A stretch of DNA of 64,000 nucleotides, taken from the NCBI RefSeq assembly GCF_019316905.1, contig NZ_CP079216.1:682001-746000 (forward strand), given 5' to 3'. Under the pieces are notes generated by a model that did not search any database, was not told where the DNA came from, and saw only the letters and a program-made list of their open reading frames with translations. Position numbers and translations under genes: made by a program. Shown piece after piece: positions 51,489-60,627 of the stretch. Position 1 is the first letter of the stretch. Every line of letters begins with the position of its first letter. Source of the stretch: Tessaracoccus palaemonis. Its GTDB lineage: Bacteria; Actinomycetota; Actinomycetes; Propionibacteriales; Propionibacteriaceae.

Positions 51489-52952
51489 ATGAACTCAACG
51501 CGGTCTCCCTGGCCGGGGCTGTGGTCGATGATCATCGGCTTCTTCATGATCCTGGTCGACTCGACCATCGTGAACGTCGCCCTTCCCCACATCATGACCG
51601 GCCTCGGCGCCGGGCTGAACGAGGTCATCTGGGTCACCAGCGCGTACCTGCTGGCGTACGCGGTGCCGCTTCTGATCACGGGACGACTCGGCGACAGGTT
51701 CGGGCCCAAGCCCGTTTTCCTGATCGGGTTGGCCACGTTCACGCTCTCGTCGTTGTGGTGCGGCCTGTCGGGCAGCATCGAGATGCTGATCGTCGCCCGC
51801 GTGGTCCAGGGCCTCGGCGCCGCGCTGATGGCCCCCCAGACGATGGCCGTGATCATGCGCACCTTCGCGCCCGATCGCCGCGGCGCCGCCATGGGGCTGT
51901 GGGGAGGCGTCGCGGGGGCGGGGCTGCTCGTCGGTCCGCTGCTCGGCGGCTTCCTCGTCGACGCTGTCGGCTGGGAGTGGATCTTCTTCGTCAACGTCCC
52001 GGTCGGGCTCATCGCGATCGTGCTCGTCATCATCAACGTGCCCAGCCTTGAGCTGCACGCGCACTCCTTCGACTGGGTGGGCGTCGTGCTCAGTTCCGCG
52101 GGCCTGTTCCTCATCGTGTTCGGCATCCAGGAGGGTGAGACGTACGAGTGGGGCCAGATGCCGATCGTGGGGGGCTTCAGCGTGCCGGTGTGGTCGCTGA
52201 TCATCCTCGGCGCCCTGCTCATGGGGGCCTTCGTCTGGTGGCAGAAGGTCCAGCACGGCGAGCCACTCGTCCCACTGGCGCTCTTCGCCGACCGCAACTT
52301 CGTCCTGTCCAACACGGCCATCACCATCGTCGGCCTCGTCGTGACCGCCATGAACATTCCGTTGTTCCTCTACCTGCAGTCCGGCCGGGGCCTGACCCCG
52401 AGCCAGTCGGCGCTCATCCTGGTGCCGATGGCCGTCTGCTCCGGCGTCCTGTCGCCGTTCACCGGTCGATTCCTGCAGGACCGGGACGCGCGTCCGTGGA
52501 CGGCCGCGGGTCTCGTCGGCCTGGCCATCGCGACAGCCTGGTACGGGTTCTGGTTCGACGCGGCCCGCAGCCCATGGTGGCTCCTGCTCCCCAGCGCGCT
52601 GGTCGGCATCTCCGCCTCGCTCATCTGGGGTCCGCTCGCGATGGTTGCGACGCGTGGTCTGCCGCCACAGCTCGCGGGCGCCGGGTCCGGCGTCTACAAC
52701 ACGACCCGCCAGGTCGGCGCGGTGATCGGTTCCGCGGTCATCGCCGCCGTGACGTCCGCCAGGTTGACGGCCCATCTGGGTGAGGGTGCCTCCACGGCGG
52801 TCGGCGCCGGCGGCGGCGCGATGCCGACGCAGGTCCTCGACGGCTTCGCCGCTGCGATGGGCGAGTCGATGTACGTGCCCGCCACGCTGCTCGTCCTCGC
52901 CGTCGTGTCCGTGCTCTTCATGCGTCCGCAGGTCGCGTCGTCGGCCCCCTGA
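51489..52952 (+). CDS. MFS transporter, DHA2 (14-helix) family
   Basis: The 487-residue drug:proton antiporter-type protein has about 14 hydrophobic segments. It begins with SMIIGFFMILVDSTIVNVALPHI, the DHA2 first-helix motif D-S-T-I-V-N, then WVTSAYLLAYAVPLL, motif A GRLGDRFGPK and the motif-C-like GVAGAGLLVGPLLGGFLVD. Family members export hydrophobic drugs or metabolites. GGAGGTGTCCC precedes the ATG. No TetR or MarR gene lies next to it. Repeat clusters flank both sides. Confidence 0.9.
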   Translation: MNSTRSPWPGLWSMIIGFFMILVDSTIVNVALPHIMTGLGAGLNEVIWVTSAYLLAYAVPLLITGRLGDRFGPKPVFLIGLATFTLSSLWCGLSGSIEMLIVARVVQGLGAALMAPQTMAVIMRTFAPDRRGAAMGLWGGVAGAGLLVGPLLGGFLVDAVGWEWIFFVNVPVGLIAIVLVIINVPSLELHAHSFDWVGVVLSSAGLFLIVFGIQEGETYEWGQMPIVGGFSVPVWSLIILGALLMGAFVWWQKVQHGEPLVPLALFADRNFVLSNTAITIVGLVVTAMNIPLFLYLQSGRGLTPSQSALILVPMAVCSGVLSPFTGRFLQDRDARPWTAAGLVGLAIATAWYGFWFDAARSPWWLLLPSALVGISASLIWGPLAMVATRGLPPQLAGAGSGVYNTTRQVGAVIGSAVIAAVTSARLTAHLGEGASTAVGAGGGAMPTQVLDGFAAAMGESMYVPATLLVLAVVSVLFMRPQVASSAP

Positions 52953-52964
52953 CGGTCACTCGGG

Positions 52965-53230
52965 TCGCTGAGCTTGTCGAAGCGCCCTGAGCGAAGCGAA
53001 GGGTTTTCCCCTCGTCAGCGCCGGGGCGCTTCCTCGGGGCCCTTCGACAAGCTCAGGGAACCGGGTGGGCTCGGGCCCTTCGACAGGCTCAGGGAGCCGG
53101 GTGGGCTCGGGCCCTTCGACAGGCTCAGGGAGCCGGGTGGGCTCGGGCCCTTCGACAAGCTCAGGGAACCGGGTGGGCTCGGGCCCTTCGACAAGCTCAG
53201 GGAACCGGGTGCGCTCAGGGAACCGGGTGC
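52965..53230. repeat. 36-bp tandem array of the dispersed repeat
   Basis: CCTTCGACA(A/G)GCTCAGGG units begin at 53041, 53077, 53113, 53149 and 53185 with exact 36-bp period and near identity. Two shorter units (GTGCGCTCAGGGAACCGG) follow. An inverted copy (GAGCTTGTCGAAGCGCCCTGAG) lies at 52970-52991. The array runs to the 3' end of the MBL gene at 53233. A 12-residue repeat open frame crosses it, which is a by-product of period 36 and not a credible gene. Confidence 0.88.
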
Positions 53231-53232
53231 GC

Positions 53233-54615
53233 TCAGGCCAGCAGGCTGACGATCTCGCCCCAGCGGGGGACGACGGCCGACCAGCCCAGCTCGTCGGCGA
53301 TGCGACCGGCCAGGGCCGCCGACGCCCCGGGCTCGCCGTGCACCAGGAAGACCGTCTCCGGCTCGCGTCCGAGCTCGGCCAGCCAGTCGATCAGGTCCGA
53401 CGCATCGGCGTGGACCGAGAACTCGTCGTCGCGGACGATCTCCGCGGCCACCTTCACGTAGTGCCCGTTGATCTTGAGGGCCTTCGCGCCGTTCTCCAGC
53501 GCCCGCCCGCGCGTGCCGACGGCCTGGTAACCCGTCAGCACGACGGTGTTCCTCGGGTCAGGCAGCAGTCGGCGCAGGTGGTACAGCACCCGCCCGCCCT
53601 CGGCCATGCCGGAACTGCTGACGATGATCATCGGATCCCGACGCCGGTTGAGCCTCTTCGACGAGGCGGTGTCGCGGGTCTCGGTTAGATCGAGGTCGGT
53701 GAAGTCCGACATGCTGACGCCCGGGGCCAGCTCGTCCGGCCACTGCCGGTACGCGTCGAGCGCCTTCAGTGACATCGGCCCGTCGACAGCGACCGGCACG
53801 TCGGGGATGCGGCCCTCGCGGCGCAGCCGGACCAGCGCATGCAGCACGAGTTCGGTGCGGTCGATCGCGAACGCCGGGATCACGACCTGACCGCCGCGTG
53901 CGACGGTGCGACGGATCGCGTCGGCCAGCGGCTCGTGCGCCAGTTCGGGCTCGGGGTGCTCCCTGTTGCCGTACGTCGACTCGCACACGACGATGTCGGC
54001 GGCCTGCGGCGTCTCGCGAGCCCGCAGCAGGGGATGGTCGTGGCGGCCGAGGTCGCCGGAGAACAGCACGCTGCGGTCGCCGACGCTGACGTGCAGGCTC
54101 GCCGCGCCGAGAATGTGGCCGGCGCGCACCCAGCGGGCCCACATCACACCGTCGACGTCGACGTTGGTGTCCCACTCGACGGTGCGGAACATCGGCAGCG
54201 TCAGCTCGACGTCGGCCGTGGTGAACAGCGCCTCGGGGGAGGGATGCCGCGACCAGCCGCCCTTCGTCGCGTCGCCCACGGCCTGCTCCTGCAGCTTGGC
54301 GGCGTCGCGCAGCACGATCTCCGCCAGCGGCAGCGTCGGCTCGGTGCACCAGATCGTGCCGCGGAACCCGTGCCTGACGAGGGCCGGGAGGTAGGAGACG
54401 TGGTCGGCGTGCGCGTGGGTGATGAGGATGTTGTCGATCTCGCGCGGCGGCACGGCGAAGGGATCGCGGTTGCGGAGCCGCCACTGCTTCTCGCCCTGGA
54501 ACAGCCCCGCGTCGATCAGGGTGTGCCGCCCATCGACCGTCACGAGGTGGCGCGAGCCGGTGACCGTCTGCGCCGCACCCAGGAACCTCAGCGTCGCCTG
54601 TCGAACTGCTGCCAT
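53233..54615 (-). CDS. MBL-fold/beta-CASP RNA-processing-type hydrolase
   Basis: The 460-residue protein has a metallo-beta-lactamase core (LIDAGLFQG, zinc motif THAHADHVSYLP, GHILGAASLHV, FSGDLGRHDHPLL), a beta-CASP insert and C-terminal Zn-dependent motifs (SSSGMAEGGRVLYHL, TGYQAVGTRGR, FSVHADASDL). This is the KH-lacking YSH1-like class of CPSF-type nucleases. It probably cuts RNA. No ribosome site precedes the ATG at 54615. The 3' end is bordered by the 36-bp repeats. Confidence 0.88.
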   Translation of the reverse strand: MAAVRQATLRFLGAAQTVTGSRHLVTVDGRHTLIDAGLFQGEKQWRLRNRDPFAVPPREIDNILITHAHADHVSYLPALVRHGFRGTIWCTEPTLPLAEIVLRDAAKLQEQAVGDATKGGWSRHPSPEALFTTADVELTLPMFRTVEWDTNVDVDGVMWARWVRAGHILGAASLHVSVGDRSVLFSGDLGRHDHPLLRARETPQAADIVVCESTYGNREHPEPELAHEPLADAIRRTVARGGQVVIPAFAIDRTELVLHALVRLRREGRIPDVPVAVDGPMSLKALDAYRQWPDELAPGVSMSDFTDLDLTETRDTASSKRLNRRRDPMIIVSSSGMAEGGRVLYHLRRLLPDPRNTVVLTGYQAVGTRGRALENGAKALKINGHYVKVAAEIVRDDEFSVHADASDLIDWLAELGREPETVFLVHGEPGASAALAGRIADELGWSAVVPRWGEIVSLLA

Positions 54616-54739
54616 GTTCGATGGTGGCACAGGCCGGGCGCCCCTCGTGGCCCGCCGCGAACATCCACTTGGCCTGGGAGGACGAGCGGGTACAGTTGAA
54701 TGGTCCGGCCTCCTCGGAGACTCGAGAGAAAGCACCACC

Positions 54740-55549
54740 ATGGCAAACCCGATCATCGGCAGCCCCGATGCCTTCACGAAGCACAACCAGTCGCAGCCCG
54801 GCTACGGTCAGCCCCAGCCCGGCTACGGCCAGCCGCAGGGCTTCGACCCCTACCAGCAGCAGACGCCGCAGGCCACCGCCGCGGTCATGACGCTCGACGA
54901 CGTGCTGGCCAAGACGGCCATCACGCTCGGCGTCGTCGCGGCCGCCGCTGTCGTGGCCTTCATGTTCGTCCCGCTGGCCTTCATCACGCCCGCGCTGATC
55001 GCGTCGGGCATCGTCGGCCTCATCACCGTCTTCATGGTCGCCAGCCGGCCCAGGATCCCCGTGGGCGGTGTCCTGTTCTATGCCGTGGTCGAGGGCCTCT
55101 TCATCGGCGTGTTCTCGAAGTTCTTCGAGTACCTGTACCCCGGCATCGTGGTGTCCGCCGTGCTTGCCACGTTCGTCACGGCGGGCGTCACGCTGTTCGC
55201 GTACAAGTTCTTCAACATCCGCGTCACCGAGCGGTTCCGCAAGATCGTCTTCATCGCGACGGCGTCCCTGGCCGGTGTGCTGCTCGTGAACTTCGTCCTC
55301 GCGCTCTTCGGCATCGACACCGGCATGCGCTCCGCGGGCGGCAGCCCCGGCCTGCTGGCCATCGGCATCTCGATCGTCGCCGTGATCCTCGCGGTCCTGA
55401 ACCTCGTGACCGACTTCGACTCCGTCGAGCGCGGCATCGCGATGCGCGCCCCGGCCAACGAGTCGTGGCGTGCGGCATTCGGCATCACCGTCACCATGGT
55501 GTGGCTGTACACCGAGATCCTGCGCATCATGAGCTACTTCAGGAACTGA
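54740..55549 (+). CDS. Bax inhibitor-1/YccA-family membrane protein
   Basis: The 269-residue protein has a Gln/Gly/Pro/Tyr-rich cytoplasmic head with two GYGQPQ-like repeats, then about seven transmembrane helices with the BI-1 features GGVLFYAVVEGLFIGVFSKFFEY, a helix with LVTDFDSVERGIAM and AFGITVTMVWLYTEILRIM. BI-1 proteins are implicated in calcium leak and stress; the bacterial role is uncertain. GAGAGAAAGC precedes the ATG. A strong hairpin follows. Confidence 0.88.
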   Translation: MANPIIGSPDAFTKHNQSQPGYGQPQPGYGQPQGFDPYQQQTPQATAAVMTLDDVLAKTAITLGVVAAAAVVAFMFVPLAFITPALIASGIVGLITVFMVASRPRIPVGGVLFYAVVEGLFIGVFSKFFEYLYPGIVVSAVLATFVTAGVTLFAYKFFNIRVTERFRKIVFIATASLAGVLLVNFVLALFGIDTGMRSAGGSPGLLAIGISIVAVILAVLNLVTDFDSVERGIAMRAPANESWRAAFGITVTMVWLYTEILRIMSYFRN

Positions 55550-55561
55550 GCTTCACACGAT

Positions 55562-55597
55562 CGGACCGCCGTCGCCCCTCGGGGCGGCGGCGGTCCG
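55562..55597. terminator. Terminator between YccA-like and Nudix genes
   Basis: A 17-bp stem (CGGACCGCCGTCGCCCC with GGGGCGGCGGCGGTCCG, one wobble pair) stands between two convergent genes and would serve both. On the plus strand TCGTTGTGGT follows. Confidence 0.72.
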
Positions 55598-55609
55598 TCG
55601 TTGTGGTCA

Positions 55610-56305
55610 TCACCCCGCGTGCGAGCTGCGCGGGTGCCGCCGGGCAAACTGCGACAGGAGCGCCCGGGAACTGTTGGTCCAGTGCAGCGACCGCCAGGAG
55701 CGCAGCGGCACCCAGGCCGAGCGCAGCGTCGAACCGCCGACGTCGTGCACGACGGGGTCGGTCGGGTTGTCACAGACGGCGGAGTAGATGACGCGCAGGG
55801 CGTGGAAGTCCTCGAGTACGCCTGCCATGGAGCGGCCCACCCAGTGCTCCGACTCGAGGCTCAGGACGCGGTCGATCTCCGTGTCCTGACCCGTCTCCTC
55901 ATAGATCTCGCGCAGCACGGCCTCCGACGGGGACTCTCCGGAGTCGATCCCGCCGCCGGGCAGCGCCCAGGTGCCGGGTACCCGGGTCGCGCTGGAGTTG
56001 ACCGTGCCGAGGATGCCGCGCTCGGAGAACACGAGGGCGTAGGCGCCGAGTCGCTGATGCCTGCGCGGCTGCTCCTGGCGCGACGAAACGTAGACGGTGT
56101 GTCGCTCCGCCGGCCTCTGGTCGGCCGCCGTCACCTCACGGACGAGCCACGTGAACACGATCTCCCCGTCGACCAACGCCGCGGACAGGGGGCGGACAGG
56201 GACGAAACCCTCGTCGAACAGCGTCACCCGCGGGTGCCTGCCGTGCTCGACAGGAAAACCCACCACGGGTGCCCCCAGGGGATGGGGGACACCGGTGACG
56301 CGCAT
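55610..56305 (-). CDS. Nudix hydrolase
   Basis: The 231-residue protein has a full Nudix box GGGIDSGESPSEAVLREIYEETGQ between residues about 118 and 141, in a fold that starts about residue 85 (RLGAYALVFSERGILGTV). The first 80 residues are a separate part (FDEGFVPVRPLSAALVDGEIVFTWLVREV) that I do not recognise. Substrates are nucleoside diphosphate derivatives; which one is unknown. Confidence 0.87.
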   Translation of the reverse strand: MRVTGVPHPLGAPVVGFPVEHGRHPRVTLFDEGFVPVRPLSAALVDGEIVFTWLVREVTAADQRPAERHTVYVSSRQEQPRRHQRLGAYALVFSERGILGTVNSSATRVPGTWALPGGGIDSGESPSEAVLREIYEETGQDTEIDRVLSLESEHWVGRSMAGVLEDFHALRVIYSAVCDNPTDPVVHDVGGSTLRSAWVPLRSWRSLHWTNSSRALLSQFARRHPRSSHAG

Positions 56306-56494
56306 TCGTCAAGTCTATCCGCTCGTCCCCGAGCGCCGGGGCGCACCGGCTCCCGGTGCCCCGGGGGACACCGTTTCAGCGGACGAAACCCCTAGACAGG
56401 GGCGACGTCGGCGAGCGGGAGCGCACGGGCGTGACAGTAGGCTGACGGCACACGGTGCGGGATGGACCCGCCCGAGGCACACGGCGGTGGGGAC

Positions 56495-57376
56495 ATGGAA
56501 TATCGCGACAACGTCAACCTCGACCAGTCGCGAGTGCGCTACGGCGGCGGTGGTCGGCGCGGTGGCCGCATCGCGGTGGGCGGCGGTATCGGCGGCGTCC
56601 TGGTCCTGCTGCTGGCACTGTTCTTCGGTGGCGATCTCGGTGACCTGATCGGCGGCACGACGTCCACCACTGACTCGAGTCAGAGCGACGTGGCGGGTGC
56701 CGACTGCACGGGCGAGGTCAACATCGACGAGAACCGCGACTGCCGCTGGGGTGCCTACGAGGTCGCGCTCACGTCGTACTGGGAGTCGGCATTCTCGTCG
56801 GGCTTCGAGCCCATCTCCGCCCTGCAGTTGTTCTCCGGCACCACCGCGACCGCATGTGGCACCGGCACCTCGGAGATGGGCCCGTTCTACTGCCCCGGTG
56901 ACACCACGATCTACATCGACAAGGACTACATGGGTCAGCTGCTGACCCAGCTCGGCACGACCCGCAGCGACGCGGCCGAGCTGTACATCGTCGGGCACGA
57001 GTACGGGCACCACATCTCCAACCTGACCGGCCAGATGAGCAGGGCCAACGCCAGCAGCAACCAGACCGGCGAGAAGTCCGCCTCGGTCAGGCTGGAGCTG
57101 CAGGCCGACTGCTACGCAGGCGTGTTCTTCGCCAACACCATCAAGGATCCGGACTCGCCGATCGAGTCCGTCACCCAGGACGACCTCAACCGCATCGTCG
57201 ACGCGGCCCGCGCCGTCGGCGATGACCACATCCAGGAGCAGTCCGGCGGCTTCGTGAACGCGGACAAGTGGACCCACGGCAGCTCGCAGATGCGTCAGTA
57301 CTGGGTGGCGAAGGGCTTCCAGAGCGGCGACCCGGGGACCTGCGACACCTTCTCCACCGACGACCTGGGGGAGTGA
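56495..57376 (+). CDS. Neutral zinc metallopeptidase (YpfJ family)
   Basis: The 293-residue protein has a Gly/Arg-rich N terminus (VRYGGGGRRGGRIAVGGG), one membrane helix, and an extracellular peptidase domain with the HExxH motif HEYGHHISN and a downstream conserved Glu in LELQADCYAGVFFAN, as in the putative neutral zinc metallopeptidase family. The ATG at 56495 follows GGTGGGGA. Its target is unknown. Confidence 0.88.
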   Translation: MEYRDNVNLDQSRVRYGGGGRRGGRIAVGGGIGGVLVLLLALFFGGDLGDLIGGTTSTTDSSQSDVAGADCTGEVNIDENRDCRWGAYEVALTSYWESAFSSGFEPISALQLFSGTTATACGTGTSEMGPFYCPGDTTIYIDKDYMGQLLTQLGTTRSDAAELYIVGHEYGHHISNLTGQMSRANASSNQTGEKSASVRLELQADCYAGVFFANTIKDPDSPIESVTQDDLNRIVDAARAVGDDHIQEQSGGFVNADKWTHGSSQMRQYWVAKGFQSGDPGTCDTFSTDDLGE

Positions 57377-57377
57377 C

Positions 57378-57839
57378 TCAGGCCGGGTCGGTGACGTCGG
57401 CGACCCTCGCGCCCAGGAAGGCGACGAGCTCGTCGCCGTCCAGCGTCGCCGCGACCCCGTGCGCACCCGCCCCGATGCTGATCCGGTGCCCCGCCACGCG
57501 CTCGTCCGCGACGACGGGCAGCGGCGTCAGGGTCCCGAACGGCGTGATGGTGCCGCGCTCGAACCCGGTGACGCGCAGCGCCTCCGCGGCGTCCGGCATC
57601 GAGAGGCGGCTGACGCCGAGGAGGGCCCGAAGCTTCGGCCAGGCGATGCTGCGGTCGCCGGGGACGAGCACGAGGAGGTGGTCGCCCTCCGCGCGGCGCA
57701 CCACCATCGTCTTGATGATGTCGGCCGGCTCGACCCCACGCGCGGCAGCAGCCTCCGCCAGGGAACCGACGCGACCGTGGCGCGTGACAGTGTGGGCGAG
57801 GCCGGACACCGCCAGGGCGTCGATGGCGGGGTTGTTCAT
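57378..57839 (-). CDS. YbaK/EbsC-family aminoacyl-tRNA deacylase
   Basis: The 153-residue protein has the YbaK fold: IIKTMVVRRAEGDHLLVLVPGDRSIAWPKLRALLG, then VTGFERGTITPFG and RISIGAGAHGVAATLDGDELVAFLGA. Members clear mischarged tRNA such as Cys-tRNA-Pro. It converges with the metallopeptidase gene with only one base between stops. Confidence 0.9.
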   Translation of the reverse strand: MNNPAIDALAVSGLAHTVTRHGRVGSLAEAAAARGVEPADIIKTMVVRRAEGDHLLVLVPGDRSIAWPKLRALLGVSRLSMPDAAEALRVTGFERGTITPFGTLTPLPVVADERVAGHRISIGAGAHGVAATLDGDELVAFLGARVADVTDPA

Positions 57840-57859
57840 GGCGCCAGACTAGGGCGACG

Positions 57860-58870
57860 TCAGCTGAGCAGGTCCGTCATGTCGCGCCCGTCCATGTCCG
57901 TGTAGTGCACGGTCGATCCGCACGTGATGGTCGCGACGGGCGCGTAGCGCTGCTGCGACATGTCGATGACGACGTCGCAGGTCTCGTCGGGGGAGGCCTG
58001 GAACAGGGCGACGGCCTTGGCCAGCGCGGCCGGCTGCAGCAGTGTCGGGCTGAACGTGGCGAGCGCTGAGGTCTCGCTGCGGCGCGTCTCGAACGCGGGC
58101 AGGCCGCCGGTGCGGCTGCGGTTCAGGATGACTCCGTCCTCGGAGTCCGGGATATCCGCCCAGTAGCCGCGGGCCTGCGTGAAGCCGACCTGGTAGACCT
58201 TCGTGGCGTCGCCGACGACCTCCTCGAGGCCCGCGGTGATGTCGGCGACGCTCGTGAACCCCAGCTCGGCGACGGCCGTGCCGTCCTGGCGGAAGAACAC
58301 CGTCGACGTTTCGGGCCGCGACGTCACGGTCATCAGCACCTCTCCGGCGCGGTACTCGACGATCTGCAGCGACTGGGTGGTGCCGCGGACGCCGCGCAGG
58401 TCGGCGACGTCGAACATGCGCGCGACGTTGTCGAGCGGGTAGTCGGCGGGGTCGAAGGTCGCCTGGGCGAGGTACTGGATGTCGGAGTCAACCTTGGTGA
58501 TGGACCCGTCGCGCCAGGCGTAGCTGACCACCTGGTTGTCCGGCGTCAGCGCGGTGAGCCTGGCCTCGTCCTTCGTGATGTCGACCTTGAGGACCGGCAG
58601 GCCCTGGGCGACATTGTGCAGCTCCGCGATGACCGGCGCGGCGCCGCCGTCGATCAGCGACCTGGCGACCAGGAAGGTGATGGGGAACTCGCTGTCTGGC
58701 AGGAGCGACACGGTGGGCGACGGGGAGGCCGTCGGGCTCGCCACAGCCGAGGAGGTGGTCGCGGTGCTCGACGTCGTGGAGGCCGTCGGATCAGGCGCGA
58801 CCGGGGTCTCGGCGCAGCCGACCAGCGTGAGCGTCAGACACGCCGCAACAAGGGCCGACACAGATCGCAT
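57860..58870 (-). CDS. Lipoprotein of unknown function
   Basis: The 336-residue exported protein has a signal peptide ending LVGC (Cys19), a Ser/Thr/Ala/Pro linker of about 40 residues and a beta-rich extracellular part with no motif I recognise (FPITFLVARSLIDGGAAPVIAELH, VVSYAWRDGSITKVDSDIQYLA). It lies 20 bases upstream of ybaK on the same strand and may share its transcript. Confidence 0.8.
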   Translation of the reverse strand: MRSVSALVAACLTLTLVGCAETPVAPDPTASTTSSTATTSSAVASPTASPSPTVSLLPDSEFPITFLVARSLIDGGAAPVIAELHNVAQGLPVLKVDITKDEARLTALTPDNQVVSYAWRDGSITKVDSDIQYLAQATFDPADYPLDNVARMFDVADLRGVRGTTQSLQIVEYRAGEVLMTVTSRPETSTVFFRQDGTAVAELGFTSVADITAGLEEVVGDATKVYQVGFTQARGYWADIPDSEDGVILNRSRTGGLPAFETRRSETSALATFSPTLLQPAALAKAVALFQASPDETCDVVIDMSQQRYAPVATITCGSTVHYTDMDGRDMTDLLS

Positions 58871-58920
58871 CGCGCCAGTCTATGGGGTCACCCTGTGGGG
58901 ACGATTCCCCGCCCCACAGG

Positions 58921-59586
58921 TCAGGGGAGCGGGCAGGCGACCCCGGTGCGGATGTGGCAGTCGTAGCCGTTCGGGTTCTTCGACAGGTACTGCTGGTGCT
59001 CCACCTCGGCGTAGAAGAAGCGCTGGCCGGGCTCGATCTCGGTGGAGATCTCGCCGAAGCCGCCCGCGGTCAGGGGCCCCTGGTACGCGTCGCGGACCGT
59101 GCGGGCGACGGCGAGCTGCTCGTCGTCGACGGGGTAGATGGCCGAGCGGTACTGCGTGCCGACGTCGTTGCCCTGCCGGAAGCCCTGCGTCGGGTCGTGG
59201 TGCTCGAAGAACGCCTGCACCAGTTCCGCATAGCTGACCTTCGTCGGGTCGAAGACGACGCGCACGGTCTCCGCGTGCCCGGTCCTCCCAGTGCAGGTCT
59301 CCTTGTACGTGGGGTTGGGGGTGTGGCCGCCCATGAAGCCGACGGCGGTGTTGACGACGCCGTCGATGTGCCAGAAGACCTTCTCCGCGCCCCAGTAGCA
59401 GCCGAGCGCGAAGTAGGCGACCTCGCTGCCGTCCGGGACCTCGTCGAGCGGGATGCCGAAGACCTCGTGGCGGGGGATGGGGCCGAGGACGGAGGTCGCG
59501 CGGCCGGGCAGCGCCTCGTCGGCGCCCACCAGTGTCGGGGTGCTCCGATGTCGCTGCAGCCAGCCCAGCACGTCGATGTCGTTCAT
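58921..59586 (-). CDS. msrA: Peptide-methionine (S)-S-oxide reductase MsrA
   Basis: The 221-residue enzyme repairs oxidised methionine. The active site is FALGCYWGAEKVFW with the catalytic Cys, then GFMGGHTPNPTYKETCTGRTGHAETVRVVFDP, EHHDPTQGFRQGNDVGTQYRSAIY and a resolving Cys in RTGVACPLP. It is about 45 residues longer than the shortest forms at the N terminus, as in E. coli MsrA. The start at 59586 was preferred to the GTG three codons upstream; neither has a strong ribosome site. Confidence 0.93.
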   Translation of the reverse strand: MNDIDVLGWLQRHRSTPTLVGADEALPGRATSVLGPIPRHEVFGIPLDEVPDGSEVAYFALGCYWGAEKVFWHIDGVVNTAVGFMGGHTPNPTYKETCTGRTGHAETVRVVFDPTKVSYAELVQAFFEHHDPTQGFRQGNDVGTQYRSAIYPVDDEQLAVARTVRDAYQGPLTAGGFGEISTEIEPGQRFFYAEVEHQQYLSKNPNGYDCHIRTGVACPLP

Positions 59587-59622
59587 GCCGTCCACGCTAC
59601 CCCGCGCAGGCGCGGGAGCGAC

Positions 59623-59829
59623 TCAGCCTGCGGTGAACATCCCCCACAGGCCGTAGAGGACGTAGCCGGCGCCGACGGCGAATCCGACGGCCCACAGCAT
59701 GCGCCGCGTCCTGGTCGGCACCTCGCGCTTGGTGAAGATGGTGGCGGGCACGGACGAGTCGTCGGTCTCCTGGGCCGGGGCGGCCTTCGGCTGCTCGTCG
59801 GCGGGCTGCGGTCCGGTGGGCTCGGTCAT
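59623..59829 (-). CDS. Small single-pass membrane protein
   Basis: The 68-residue ORF has a disordered Pro/Ala/Glu-rich first half, [12 protein letters not shown] and one membrane helix ([21 protein letters not shown]). Its ATG overlaps the stop of ung by 4 bases, which supports it as a real, co-translated gene. Function unknown. Confidence 0.72.
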   Translation of the reverse strand: MTEPTGPQPADEQPKAAPAQETDDSSVPATIFTKREVPTRTRRMLWAVGFAVGAGYVLYGLWGMFTAG

Positions 59830-60521
59830 GAGACCAGTGTCGCATCCGCGGGCAAGGTCCAGTCGATCGGGGAGCCGCCCTGCTGCTCCAGCAGCGCGTT
59901 GGCGCGGCTGAACGGTCGCGAGCCGTAGAAACCCGACCGTGCGGACAGCGGCGACGGGTGAGCGGACGCGATCACGGGCACCTCGCCCAGCATCGGCGCG
60001 GCGCTCTGGGCGTCGCGGCCCCACAGGATCGCCACGAGCGGGCCGCCGCGCTGCGCGAGCGCCTCGACGGCCCGGGCGGTGACCTGCTCCCAGCCCTTGC
60101 CGCGGTGGGAGGCGGGGGCCCCCGGCCGCACGGTCAGCACCCTGTTCAGCAGCAGCACGCCCTGGTTGAACCAGGAGGTCAGGTCGCCGTGGGCGGCCTG
60201 CGGGATGCCCAGGTCGGTCTCGAGTTCGCGGTAGATGTTCTTCAGGCTGCCGGGCAGCGGGCGCACGTCCGGCGCGACCGAGAAGGACAGCCCGACGGGG
60301 TGTCCGGGCGTCGGGTAGGGATCCTGCCCCAGGATCAGAACCCTCACGTCGGCAAGCGGCAGTGTGAAGGCCCGCAGGATGTTGTCGGCGGCCGGGAGGT
60401 AGGTGTGCCCCTCGCGGATCTCCTGGCGGAGGAAGTTCCCCATGGCGGTGATCTGGCCCTCGACGGGCGCGAGGGCCTCGGCCCAGTCGGGGGCGACGAG
60501 CTCTGACAGAGGACGCGGCAT
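59826..60521 (-). CDS. ung: Uracil-DNA glycosylase
   Basis: The 231-residue base-excision repair enzyme has the water-activating motif [18 protein letters not shown], the uracil pocket LLLNRVLTV and the DNA-intercalating loop [21 protein letters not shown]. It is a family 1 Ung of normal length. The start at 60521 gives [14 protein letters not shown] small membrane protein overlaps its end. Confidence 0.95.
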   Translation of the reverse strand: MPRPLSELVAPDWAEALAPVEGQITAMGNFLRQEIREGHTYLPAADNILRAFTLPLADVRVLILGQDPYPTPGHPVGLSFSVAPDVRPLPGSLKNIYRELETDLGIPQAAHGDLTSWFNQGVLLLNRVLTVRPGAPASHRGKGWEQVTARAVEALAQRGGPLVAILWGRDAQSAAPMLGEVPVIASAHPSPLSARSGFYGSRPFSRANALLEQQGGSPIDWTLPADATLVS

Positions 60522-60627
60522 GGCATGAGTCTGCCAGATCCCGCCGGCTCGCAGACCCGGCAGATGGGGGATACATAAGGTGAAACCCCCATTTGCCAGA
60601 GTGGAAAGCAGGTTTATCATTTCCTGT

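Noticed and set aside
53041-53220. CRISPR-like periodic array
   Set aside because: The whole 36-bp unit repeats with no variable spacers and no cas genes are present, so it is a simple tandem repeat.
52974-53249. A 91-residue open frame made of GPFDRLREPGGL-type repeats
   Set aside because: It follows only from the 36-bp period being a multiple of three. There is a TTG start without a ribosome site, and the sequence is the dispersed DNA repeat seen elsewhere in other frames.
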